25,652 nucleotides of DNA from Gryganskiella cystojenkinii (lineage: Eukaryota > Mortierellomycota > Mortierellomycetes > Mortierellales > Mortierellaceae). The translations under genes and the position numbers were made by a program. The stretch is from positions 1 to 25,652 of the forward strand of contig JAAAIG010000434.1 in the NCBI GenBank assembly GCA_015852425.1, given 5' to 3'. Position 1 is the first letter of the stretch, and the number at the start of each line of letters is the position of its first letter. Below the pieces are notes generated by a model. The model searched no databases. It was not told where the DNA came from and saw only the letters and a list, made by a program, of their open reading frames with translations. Positions 8,801 to 22,151 of this stretch are shown piece by piece.

Positions 8801-9653
8801 TATCACCTCGGCCTCGACCACCACCACTGTTCTCAAGGATTCATCCACTCCTGTCGTGACCCCCTACACTGCTAGCACGACCACGACCACGACCAGGCCC
8901 AATCCAGTCTTGTCGGCCCCTCGTCCCGTCATCCCTGGCACTACTGCGAACGTCAACACAAGCAAGACCACGACCACCACCACGACAGTTCCTTCAGTCC
9001 AGCAACACACCACGACCGTGAATGCTCCTTCGATTCCTGTTGTGAACAACAACAATTATACGACCGCGACCCGTACTGCTTCTGCCGCGGTTCCTGTTGT
9101 TGCCGCCGCTGCCGTGACTGGTTACCAAAAGACCGCGACCACGTCTACTACGACGCCCAACTACAATGCCGGCAACACTGGTTACTACAACCAGAACATT
9201 GCCGCGCCTTCTGCTCCTGCCTTGTCCTCCTCTTCTTTCAACACCTCGTCCACGACCACGACAAACAAGAATGCCACGCTCTCGTCTACTGATATCGAGC
9301 GTGCCGACAACATCGCGGCTGCGATCCCCGAAGCCTATCATGGTCCACTCCCCCAGGTTCACCCCGGTGAAGAGATCGTCTGGGTGAAGACCACCACGAC
9401 AACAGAGGTCTATGAGGACGGCACCCCTGTTGGCATCATGGATGGGAATAATGATGGTTACCAAGGTACCAACAATGGTAACATCAACAACAACAGCAAT
9501 CAACAGCAGGGATACTACAACAACCAGCAGCAGCAAACGCAACAGCCTGTGCAAGAGGGTGCTGGCGGCCGTCGTGGCAGCAATGGTAGCTTGGTGGACC
9601 GCATGATGGGTCGTGGTCAGACTGGTGCTGACAAGGGCAAGGGTCGCATGTAA
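5817..9653 (+). CDS. Large Thr/Ala/Gln/His-rich, apparently disordered protein, family unknown
   Basis: I do not recognise this protein. Three exons (5817-6746, 6851-6916, 7020-9653), all joined in phase 0, give 1209 residues. Exon 1 encodes a less repetitive part with Ser/Ala/Asn-rich text and a conserved-looking segment FDTWLDSPRSQHIVKSF near residues 280-295. Exon 3 is low complexity: Gln/His tracts (QQPQQQQQQHH), His/Ala stretches, and many (Thr)3-7 blocks. Two internal repeat families are visible, 21-residue units from residue 400 and 56-residue units from about residue 748. The C-terminal part has a more ordered-looking motif, YHGPLPQVHPGEEIVWVKTTTTTEVYEDG, then an Asn/Gln-rich tail and a basic end. 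Small hydrophobic Ala/Gly/Val patches recur (AAPVVAASAGTAAGVAAYL), but I see no clear signal peptide or ordinary membrane helix. Alternative start: Met-10. An AATAAA at 9692-9697 follows the stop. A structural or scaffold role is guesswork. Confidence 0.8.
7221..7382 (+). repeat. 63-bp (21-residue) coding tandem repeat, about 2.6 copies
   Basis: Units at 7221-7283 and 7284-7346 differ at about 5 of 63 positions and encode I-P-I-A-Q-P-P-V-Q-Q-Y-H-H-x-I-x-P-x-A-Q-Q. A partial, more diverged third unit (IPIAQPP..EYSH) follows at 7347-7382. The near-identity at DNA level suggests recent expansion in the Thr/Gln-rich gene. Confidence 0.9.
8217..8552 (+). repeat. 168-bp (56-residue) coding duplication in the Thr-rich gene
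   Basis: The segment with TGNVKQHVFTPIGKDVRRAA and VFNTKYMKTTTAVPVA (from 8265) recurs 168 bp later (from 8433) as TGNVKQYVFTPIDKTVRKAA and VFNTKYMNTTTA. The similarity extends a little upstream of each copy into a Thr-rich spacer. It is more diverged than the 63-bp repeat, so older. The basic/aromatic core stands out from the surrounding Thr/Ala-rich sequence. Confidence 0.88.
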
Positions 9654-9871
9654 ATATGATTATATATATTAGTTCACAGCTTTCGCAATGCAATAAAATA
9701 GTAATATCTGAGCTAGAAGTTATATCTTGTAGATAGCTAAAAAGCGTTTGGTAGCCAAACACACAGATAAACTATAACTCATGCCTTTCTCTGCCGAAAA
9801 GATAACGAAAGTACGAAAGTAGTAGTGGAGTGAGGTTTAATCTGCGAGAACAGCTACATAGGACACATGGT
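9654..9871. other. Convergent 3'-3' intergenic spacer
   Basis: This 218-bp AT-rich spacer lies between the stop of the Thr-rich gene (plus) and the stop of SMC3 (minus). It holds an AATAAA at 9692-9697 in the plus direction and an ATTAAA on the minus strand at 9836-9841, 31 bp or more past the SMC3 stop. These are candidate poly(A) signals that would leave the two transcripts close or overlapping at their 3' ends. Confidence 0.5.
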
Positions 9872-14886
<5,015 letters not shown>

Positions 14887-15120
14887 GGCGGTTGCTGATG
14901 TCCTTGAACGAGATAGCAATCAAGGTGAGCGGTAATGGAAGGTGTGTGGAAGGCGAATGTGAAAAAGGAAAAGAGGACGACAGGGACAAACAGTGACAAA
15001 CGAGAACGAGGACTATTTTTGCCACCATTTTTTTCATTTATTTTTTGTTTTGGTCGCCACAGAACGCGTCAAAAAGAATTTGTGACTGACTCTTTACTCC
15101 TACTATGTTACCCTGCGCTC
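14887..15120 (-). promoter_or_regulatory. SMC3 upstream region with a MluI-type (MCB-like) box
   Basis: This 234-bp spacer lies between the SMC3 ATG and the ATG17 stop. On the minus strand it becomes C/T-rich near the ATG (leader-like). A palindromic ACGCGT lies at 15064-15069, 178 bp upstream of the start codon. ACGCGT is the core of the MluI cell-cycle box bound by MBF in yeasts, where cohesin genes peak at G1/S. Function here is inferred from sequence and position only. Confidence 0.5.
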
Positions 15121-17252
15121 TCAAAGACCTTCCATCTCTCGGATATGATCCTCGACTAGCTGCAGCGTCGCACGCGTGGGCATCGGGAGCCTCCAGGCGC
15201 CATGTGTTACGACCTCATACTGGAGCGGAGAATCCTATGTGAGCGTATAGGACAAGATAGCAAGCTTATAAGCACGATTGACCAAACAGCGAATATTTAT
15301 CGATCACACGCGCACACTACAGATGAACGTCTTTTTTACCTCAAACGCCGGACAAAGATCCACGGGAAGGTATTTGCCGTGCCTCTCGGAGAATACGGCT
15401 CTATGATGCATTTCATCTGTTAGGATACAAAGTTGGTGGTTAGCAAATATAACAAAAAAGTTTGTTGCAGCTGAAGTTGCTGTCTCACGGTGTCTCGTCT
15501 TCTTTCGTACCTGCGAATGTCGACTGCATTTTCTCTGCAAAATCCTTGACGAGCTTTTGTTGTGTTTGATGGACCTGATGACGTCTCATAATCTCGACCG
15601 TCATAGCGCCGTAAGAGTTGTGGAATTCCTCGTACCTAGAGATGTCGTCGTCGATTCAAAATTGAAAACCTTAGTCATGGGTGAAAGAGAATCACTTGAT
15701 CATGTTTATCCTTATTAGGGATCCTCGACACCAGAGTCCTCGACATTACCATATCGCCAAACTGTTGATCTCGCCAATGAGTTTCTCGGTTGCGTCAAAA
15801 TCCGCTTCCAAAGTCTCGGCAGTTTTGAACACCTCGACAAGTTCCACGAGCTCTGGCTCCAAGTCTTCGATCCGCTTGAAGAACGCCTCTGCTTCTTGGT
15901 AAGCTGTCATGTACAAGTGCTCGCGGACTCCAATTTCTTCACTATAATCATGTAACAAACAGATGAAAACAACGAAAGCCATTTTTTTTTCAATAAGTGT
16001 TCACTCATATCCAAGATGGCCAAATTTGCATCTTTACCTCGTTGCCCGGACCAGCGCTAGAGAATCTTCCAGCTCTTCAATGATAACGAGCACTTCAGCC
16101 GTGTCACTATCCAGGACTGCCATAGAAAGAACGAAACGGAAAATGTGGGTCAGTCAACTTCATTCTCATATCGATTTTTCATGTCGTAAGCGTGAATGAT
16201 GTGAGAACAATTCTTCCTCACCCTCGAGTTCCTCGTTCATGGGTTGGATATCAGCACTATTATGACGTCGGACAACTAAGTTAACAGCTGCAATATCATC
16301 CTGGCCTTTCACACTAGTTTTCTACGATACGTACGTCAACACTTGAGCCACTTGATCGTAATGGTTTGCCAATGATACCAGTGATTCGGCCATCGTGGTG
16401 GTATGTTGTTCTTGCAAGAGCATCTTTTCCCTTGCAAACGAGAGGGCAGACTCGTCCAGTGTGATGGCACCGGTCAGGTATTTTTTGAAATCTGCCCGTT
16501 GTTCACTAAAGTGGTGAATCAACTCCTCGAGCCGGTTGGTCGTCGCTTGGATCCTTTGCATACGTTCGTTCGACTCTCGATGTAATTGCTGAAGACTGAC
16601 CTCGTCCAAAAAGTCAAACAAGACTGCGGCTTTTGTCGACCGACCTCCGCTGGTTGTTCCTCCTCCTTGTTGTCGGATCCTTTGAATCTCTGGGTCCACT
16701 TCTTTACTTCTGAGCGCGCGAAGAGCCTGATCCATCCGGTGGGACACGCTCTTGAGATCTTTTTGCAGATCCTGTAAGTTTAATACGTAAGTTACTCAGC
16801 TTTGTAGATGCTCATCCACTCAATTGCAAATTTGGTGACAAACTAGACATTATCATACCTTTGAGGCACCTGATAGTTCGCTCAGGCGAGAGCGGGCGAT
16901 CCGCAGCATCGACTCTACGGTCTACGCACTCAAAGAGACAAAAGTGAGCTATAGTGAGTATCATAGGAGCAGTCACCATTTTTAATTACCGAACGAGGGG
17001 CATCTTTTCAAAGCGATGTGCCAAAGAAGCAAAGACGACAAAGCTGTGTGAGTGTGTCAATACCGTGACTTGAACTTTTATTTGACGAGAGATGAAGCAA
17101 AGTTTCGAGTAGATCTTCTCAATTTCGTCGGAATGACCCTGACATGCGTCCAGTTCCTGGCGCGCTTGACTACACAGCTGCTCTGCAAATGAAAGTCCCT
17201 TCTTGGACTTTGTCATGAGCTCGAGTAACAGTGAGCGAGCGGAAGCATCCAT
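15121..17252 (-). CDS. ATG17: Autophagy-related protein 17 (APG17-domain scaffold)
   Basis: Scaffold of the Atg1/ULK kinase complex that organises the pre-autophagosomal structure in the cytoplasm. Nine exons in phase encode 436 residues (yeast Atg17 417): 17064-17252, 16859-16921, 16335-16771, 16222-16256, 16038-16116, 15750-15941, 15511-15635, 15340-15416, 15121-15234. The protein is almost wholly helical/coiled coil. Family-like text includes the N-terminal LLLELMTKSKKGLSFAEQLCSQA, the middle ITLDESALSFAREKMLLQEQH with SLVSLANHYDQVAQVLT, LAIWYEEFHNSYGAMTVEI, and a late HGKYLPVDLCPAFE. The order and spacing match the APG17 domain rather than the much longer Atg11/FIP200 proteins, though these share related helices. 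Exon 4 is only 35 nt. It lies 163 bp from the PWWP gene upstream and 234 bp from SMC3 downstream, all on the same strand. Start: the ATG at 17250-17252 opens the first exon, and no better upstream exon is seen. Confidence 0.88.
15172..15177. promoter_or_regulatory. Second ACGCGT box, inside the last ATG17 exon
   Basis: An ACGCGT palindrome falls 286 bp upstream of the SMC3 start codon, 108 bp from the first box. It is also part of ATG17 coding sequence (the Thr-Arg codons), so it may be there for coding reasons alone. About six such hexamers are expected by chance in 25 kb; I noticed three. Confidence 0.3.
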
Positions 17253-17415
17253 TGTGTCGTCAAAGGGACGTGGAGAACGTGTATGTATATGTATGTGTAG
17301 GTGTGTGTGGGAGAGGAGTTTCGAATGCTAAAAAGAAAAGGAGCGAATGCAAATTGGACAAAGGGCGATGCATCTATTGCTTAAGGGCCGGCCTAATAGC
17401 AGTGACTATTGATGA
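17253..17415 (-). promoter_or_regulatory. Short spacer between the PWWP gene and ATG17
   Basis: Only 163 bp separate the PWWP stop from the ATG17 start. The plus strand has a TGTATG/TGTG-rich microsatellite-like tract at about 17278-17310. The ATG17 promoter must lie here or within the PWWP 3' exon. No AATAAA-type signal is visible for the PWWP gene. Confidence 0.4.
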
Positions 17416-19491
17416 CTATTGCGAACCTCCTTCCAAAAACGACTCTCGGGCAGCGAGCACGTCGTCCACCCACCATGTATCTGTCGCGTCGTCTCTTATA
17501 CCGGACTGGATACCCCGTTCGGCCTCCTCGAAAGTCAACCCGTCCTTCTTCATCGTCAAACGTGCAATCGTTTCTGGCAGAAGCACGTCCTTTACAAAGT
17601 GGAGTCGCATCTGGTCCGAAAATGTCCTTGTCACATCCCCGTCACGTTTCATAGGAATATCGGATGATTGACCATCTTCCTGTTTGGTTGAGGAGTTGAC
17701 CGAGTGGCTTGCGGGTCGGGCTTTAGGTGGTTCCTTAGAGACATCTATCCGTACACTCTGGCGCGTGGTGAAATCCAAACTTTTGGTCGTACACAAATCG
17801 GGTAAGAACTCTGCCTGCAACATAGAGTCAATGAGGGCGTACTGAGCTCTGTTAAAGCTTCCAGGTCCAACGCGCCGGGCCAACGCTAGCTTTGACTTCC
17901 CTCCCTTTAAAAATGCCTCTAATCGCCCAGCTTCATCCTTGCAGCCAGCCACGATCGCGTACAGTGCTGGGTATAAATCAACGACGCAGGATTCCAGCCC
18001 TGGTTCTCGGTAGTTGTCCGAAAGAGTAGGCATGGCCATTTCACCGAGCTATAAGATCAAATGATGCATGTGAGCTCCTGTCAAAGAAAAGAGAAGTAGC
18101 TACATTTTTCGTTCAATTTCGTATCCAACTTACAGGGCAAGTCTGAAACCCCTTTTCATAGCGTGTATAGAATTTCTTCCGATCGATAGAAGTTGAGTGT
18201 CCGGAAGCGTATTCCACCTATGAAAGAAAATTATGCAATTTGAATGAGATTCGACAGCTCAACAACTCGACAACCACAGGGTTTCCGTGCTTCGAGTAGC
18301 CTATCCATTTGTACCTTGTACTTGTTGCTGTTCTGGTTGAATGAAATGAGTCTTGCAGGAAAATAGGCACGGCCGTCTGTGGCGAGAACAAGCTCTCCTG
18401 GTATTGAAAGGCTATTAGAGCGAATACATTGGTGATCAGTACGACTTTTTTTCATTGGATTATTTCACTCAAGAAGCGAAGCGTTGACTTGCCTCTGATC
18501 GGCTGTGTGCTCTGACTCTGTCCTGGCATCTAGTTTGTTTCCTGTCTTGATTCTAGAGAACAAGAATAGACGAGGGGTTAGTGAGTGGCTCAGTCGTGAC
18601 AAAGTCGATTGAAAATTTTTATATTCAAACGTACTGTTTCCGTTGACCAACGCCAGAAGGCACATGTCCATCCTTTGGTAACGATGTTTTTGGTCGTGCT
18701 CGAGGCATGAGATCAAAAATATGGTCCGGGCTCGGGAGGTCATCATCGTCTTTTGTTTGGGCCTTCGTGGCTTCGTCAAAGGCAGCCAAAAAAACTTGCG
18801 ATTGTGTCGATTTCTTGCCATATTGGCGATGTGAATCCTTGCTTACATGCTCAAATGAGATGATGTTGGTCTCAGTGCATTCCACAGTCAGAGTTCTATC
18901 GTTGTAAGTTGATGAATGATCGCATTAGCCAGTGCTATCAGTTGAGAAAGGCGCTCAAAATGTGCTCATGAAAAACCCCTCCCAACTTACTTTGGTTTGA
19001 TGTTCCCGAATCGCGAGACTCTTGCCAAACTGTTCTTGGGAGGATATGGTTGAATCTGCAGGGAGGTATGCAAAAAGAGGTTGGCATGGTCGATAATAGG
19101 AAAAAAACAACAACAACATAAGAGAGAGAGAGAGTATTTCGAGGTGTCCAAACGATTTCTCTTTTCCTACCTTCCCTGGCCACCAAAAGTTGTGATGGTC
19201 GCGGACCCAGACAACCTGAGGAAGAGTTGCCGCGTGAGGCACTTCGACCTTTTGAAATTTCGCAGGCGGTACCGTGGACGCTTCCTTGGTTCTTTTTTCC
19301 GCGGTCGATTTGACAGCATCAGGAATGGCCACATCCAGATTGTTGATAACGACGCCGTCCTTGTCGTCAGTACCTGGCTTCAAGACTGTGACTATTGTTC
19401 CGTTTGGTGGAGATGCCGTTTGTTCCTGAGCAAGTTCTTCGTGCTCATTCTCCTGGTGTGGTTGCCGTTGTTGTTGGCGACGTGTCCGCAT
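17416..19491 (-). CDS. PWWP-domain protein with a second Tudor/PWWP-like barrel
   Basis: Probably a nuclear chromatin reader. Seven exons in phase give 506 residues: 19171-19491, 18991-19055, 18635-18895, 18493-18552, 18315-18411, 18134-18217, 17416-18048. The N-terminus is Gln/Arg-rich. A PWWP core follows at about residues 90-145: QVVWVRDHHNFWWPGKIQPY then LARVSRFGNIKPK; PWWP barrels bind methyl-lysine histone tails and DNA. An acidic linker (KDDDDLPSPDHIFDL) leads to a second barrel-like segment at about 240-296, GELVLATDGRAYFPARLIS then NKYKVEYASGHS and KKFYTRYEKGFQTCP, which looks Tudor- or PWWP-like. The C-terminal exon is a large helical region ending in WWVDDVLAARESFLEGGSQ. The intron 18412-18492 starts with GC (CAGAG|GCAAGT), the second GC-AG intron in this window. 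Fungal relatives with this architecture are familiar to me, but I cannot name an ortholog with confidence. Confidence 0.82.
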
Positions 19492-20212
19492 GTCTTTAGG
19501 CTACGAGATACAGAAGAGGTGAGTCCAAGAATGCTACGAGATACGGAAGATGTGAATCGAAGAATGAATAAAAGAAAGAAGAATGGTGGTAGTATTCAAT
19601 TAGAAGAGAAGGATTAAAAGGATGGAGAATGAAGCTGTTTTTGAAGGCATTTGCTGGGCAAATTATTGTTGCACGGCACACAAGACTGCTTTTTCCCTTG
19701 CGATCCGGCGCGTGTGTTCCCTCGGTCCTGGTTGGCGCTTTTTTCTCTGCATTTTCAGGGGTGGAAATCACAAAAATTGTGGAGAGTCCTTTCTTCCTTC
19801 TTGGTGCTTTTTCTTCATCTGACCCATCAGCTCCTTATCCAATTGAAGGTGTCTTTACAAGTGATTTGTGGTTCCAGTGGTTGTTTTCGTCAAATTTTAT
19901 CTCCAAAGAAGTGAACCTTCTACCTTGAGCCTTGGATTATCCAAAGTGGTGGCGTGTGTGGCTTGGATCCGGCGGTCGCTGGGAGAGAAAGAGACATGGG
20001 GCAAGAAGAGAAGAGGAGCGAAAGTCTTTGAGACTCCTCTCAGAAAAAAAAATCCTCTCTGTGCTTTCTCCTGTCTTCTTCCCCTTTTCCTCGCTACTCA
20101 CACCCGCCTTCATCCATAAAAAGACATCGACCCATCACCTTTTCCCATCTTCCTCCTTACATTTCAACTCTACTCTTAATTCATCCTTACCGCCATCTTT
20201 GTAATACTGCAC
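19492..20212. promoter_or_regulatory. Divergent promoter between the PWWP gene and the RRM protein gene
   Basis: This 721-bp head-to-head spacer includes the 33-bp duplication next to the PWWP start. On the plus side, a long C/T-rich leader runs from about 20045 to 20205 and a TATA-like CATAAAAAG sits at 20115-20123, about 90 bp before the ATG at 20213. ORFs across the middle are short, overlapping and featureless, and are not called. Confidence 0.55.
19501..19566. repeat. 33-bp direct tandem duplication upstream of the PWWP gene
   Basis: A unit beginning CTACGAGATAC and ending AAGAATG occurs at 19501-19533 and again at 19534-19566 with a few substitutions. It lies 10-75 bp upstream of the PWWP-protein start codon, so probably in its 5' leader. 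Confidence 0.85.
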
Positions 20213-21855
20213 ATGGATCGAATCGACAAGACTCTCGAAGAAATCATTGCGGCTGAAAAGCAAAAGAAGCAGCAGTCCACAAAAAAGATAAAGCAGCAAC
20301 TACATCAGCTGCCGCGAGTCGCCACCAAGACTGGGCGAATCTCAAAACCTACCCCAAAAGGAGTATGTGTCACTGGTCAGAGAATCGTCGTTCTCATCCA
20401 ATAGAGAATAAAACGGAACCCCAATCCTCTTTCTCCGAGCCAGTTCTAACATGCTGTTGCTCACGACTCAATGTTCTCGTAGCGTTCAAATGCCACAGTA
20501 CGAGAGGCACCCGTTTTCACAGAGACCTTCAAGGCCATGAACGCCCCAGTCAAGGAGATCTTCACCGCCAAATACATCCCAAACTTTGGACAAATCAAGC
20601 TTGTCGCCTACAACCCCAACGCCAAGGTCAAGGTGGAGGATACTGATCAACCTATCATGAAGATGTCCCGCTCGCCTTCCATCAGATTGTCAACAGGCCC
20701 TGATATTTCACGTGGCAGCTCTCGTTCAGGAAGTGAAATCCCCCGTGGACGCCAAGGAGACTTTTACCGTCCTTCATCCTCTAGCCGGACATCAACAAAC
20801 AGGAGTCGACTTCACAATAACAACAACGAGGACGCTCGGCGCTCAAACTCCGAGTCGTCTTATGCCAAGCAAAGGAATGGCGGCGGCTCCAATGCGCATA
20901 CTAATCGTCATGATGATGTAGTCGAGATCACCAGCTCAAGGGCGCCTTCTCAGCGGAGAGATTCAAGGGCTCCCATGCCTCCTGTCGCGATTAAGGTGGA
21001 GGAAGGTTTTGTGGGCGATATGGATATTGACAGGGACGAGGCAAAAGCGGAAAGGATCTTGTCTCCACAAGTAGAATTCACTATTAGAGGAGAGGGCGGT
21101 CCAGTCACGATCGAAATCGAAAACCTGGATCCTGGAACGACGGCAGAGGATGTCAAGGTTCGTTATTTGTCGATGTTCAAACGGTCAGGTGGTATTGGAT
21201 GTTCATATCGCTCTAAACCAACCCCTTCCTTTTTATTTCTTTGTACAGGTTGTTTGCTCTCGATATGGCGAGATCAAATCATGTGTTTGCAATGATGGAT
21301 TCGCTCAGGTTACTTACGCAAGGAAAGCCGCAGGAGTGGCTGCAGTAGAAGGCTTGAATGGCAAGAAGGCCGACAATGGTATGTTGGCAGAGGTCTTGTC
21401 ACATTCACAGAAAACTCATCAAATGAACTAACTGTATGGTTACCTGTACTTTTTATTTTTTAGATCGTATTTTGGGAGTTTGGATGAGAAAAACGCCTAT
21501 TATCCATACAACACCCTTGGTACCAGGAACGACCCACGTTCCGACGCCAATTGCAGGACCTATGAGGCTGATCTCAAAGGCAGTTCAGGGAAGGTAATTT
21601 TCTACAGGATTTTTGACTGTGATATCAAGGAGTCAAGAAGCATATCAGGAAAAGCAAAGCATAGTGATATTGACAGATGCATTCTAATTGGATTTTAGTA
21701 TCTCGAATGTGGGGACTCTTTATGCGGACCAATTGGCGGCAGCGCAGGCGATGCTCAAGGTGCAGCAGCACAGGATGGAGCAACTGCGGCTGGAAGAGCA
21801 GCGGATTGCGGCCTTGCGGCAGCAGAGCAACGTTCCTAGCAACGATCTGCAGTGA
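20213..21855 (+). CDS. RRM protein with N-terminal UAP56-binding-like motif (ALY/REF-like mRNA export adaptor)
   Basis: Likely a nuclear RNA-binding adaptor that links mRNA to the helicase UAP56/Sub2 for export. Five exons in phase (20213-20362, 20483-21157, 21249-21378, 21464-21593, 21699-21855) give 413 residues. Residues 5-13 read DKTLEEIIA, like the UAP56-binding motif LDxSLDDII at the start of ALYREF/Yra1-type proteins, and basic Lys/Gln-rich sequence follows. The centre (about 100-240) is Ser/Arg/Gly-rich and disordered (SRSGSEIPRGRQ, SRTSTNRSRLHNNNN). One RRM spans about 255-330: RNP2-like VTIEIENL, then LDPGTTAEDVK, and RNP1-like DGFAQVTY. The C-terminus is a Gln/Arg-rich helix (QQHRMEQLRLEEQRIAAL). 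It is longer than human ALYREF (257), and the RRM is closer to the C-terminus, so a SKAR/POLDIP3-like or fungus-specific relative is possible. A candidate poly(A) signal ATTAAA is at 21874-21879. Confidence 0.78.
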
Positions 21856-22151
21856 CAACTTGGCACAACAGAAATTAAAAAGATGCTTTGCAAAACAAAA
21901 AAAAAAAAACGTCTCCCACCTGACGCGGTCTGTTCATCTTCCCCTCGTGCCTCGTGGCCAAATTTTCATTTCTCATTTTTTTTTTTTTTTTTTGCGGAAA
22001 CACACAACGTCTCTTCCTTCCTTGACCTCATGTTCATCTTGACCTCCCATTGCAGCCACAAAAACCACTCTGTGTCCACTCGCGCCGCAATTCTCTCCCT
22101 CTTTCTTTCATTTATTATAACAGCACCCTATACATACACATAGCCGTGAAC
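21856..22151 (+). promoter_or_regulatory. Spacer between the RRM gene and RIC8, with homopolymer tracts and CT leader
   Basis: This 296-bp tandem spacer contains an A run near 21897-21909, a T run of about 17 near 21978-21994, and then a C/T-rich leader with a short TATACATACACATAG stretch shortly before the RIC8 ATG at 22152. It probably carries the 3' end of the RRM transcript and the RIC8 core promoter. No coding sequence is supported. Confidence 0.45.

Noticed and set aside
8994..9554. 186-codon open frame on the minus strand inside the Thr-rich gene, with similar ones at 8391-8765 and 7212-7544
   Set aside because: They are antisense to ACC/ACG/CAG-rich codons, which give Val/Gly/Arg-rich open shadows without stops. 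No family-like motif or splice logic supports them.
17278..17310. GT-rich tract taken as a possible telomere-like or regulatory repeat
   Set aside because: It is an irregular TGTATG/TGTG microsatellite with no fungal telomere unit and lies between two housekeeping genes.
19081..19617. 178-codon plus-strand ORF across the PWWP gene start
   Set aside because: It is antisense to the PWWP exon, whose translation has the PWWP core and joins six further exons in phase.
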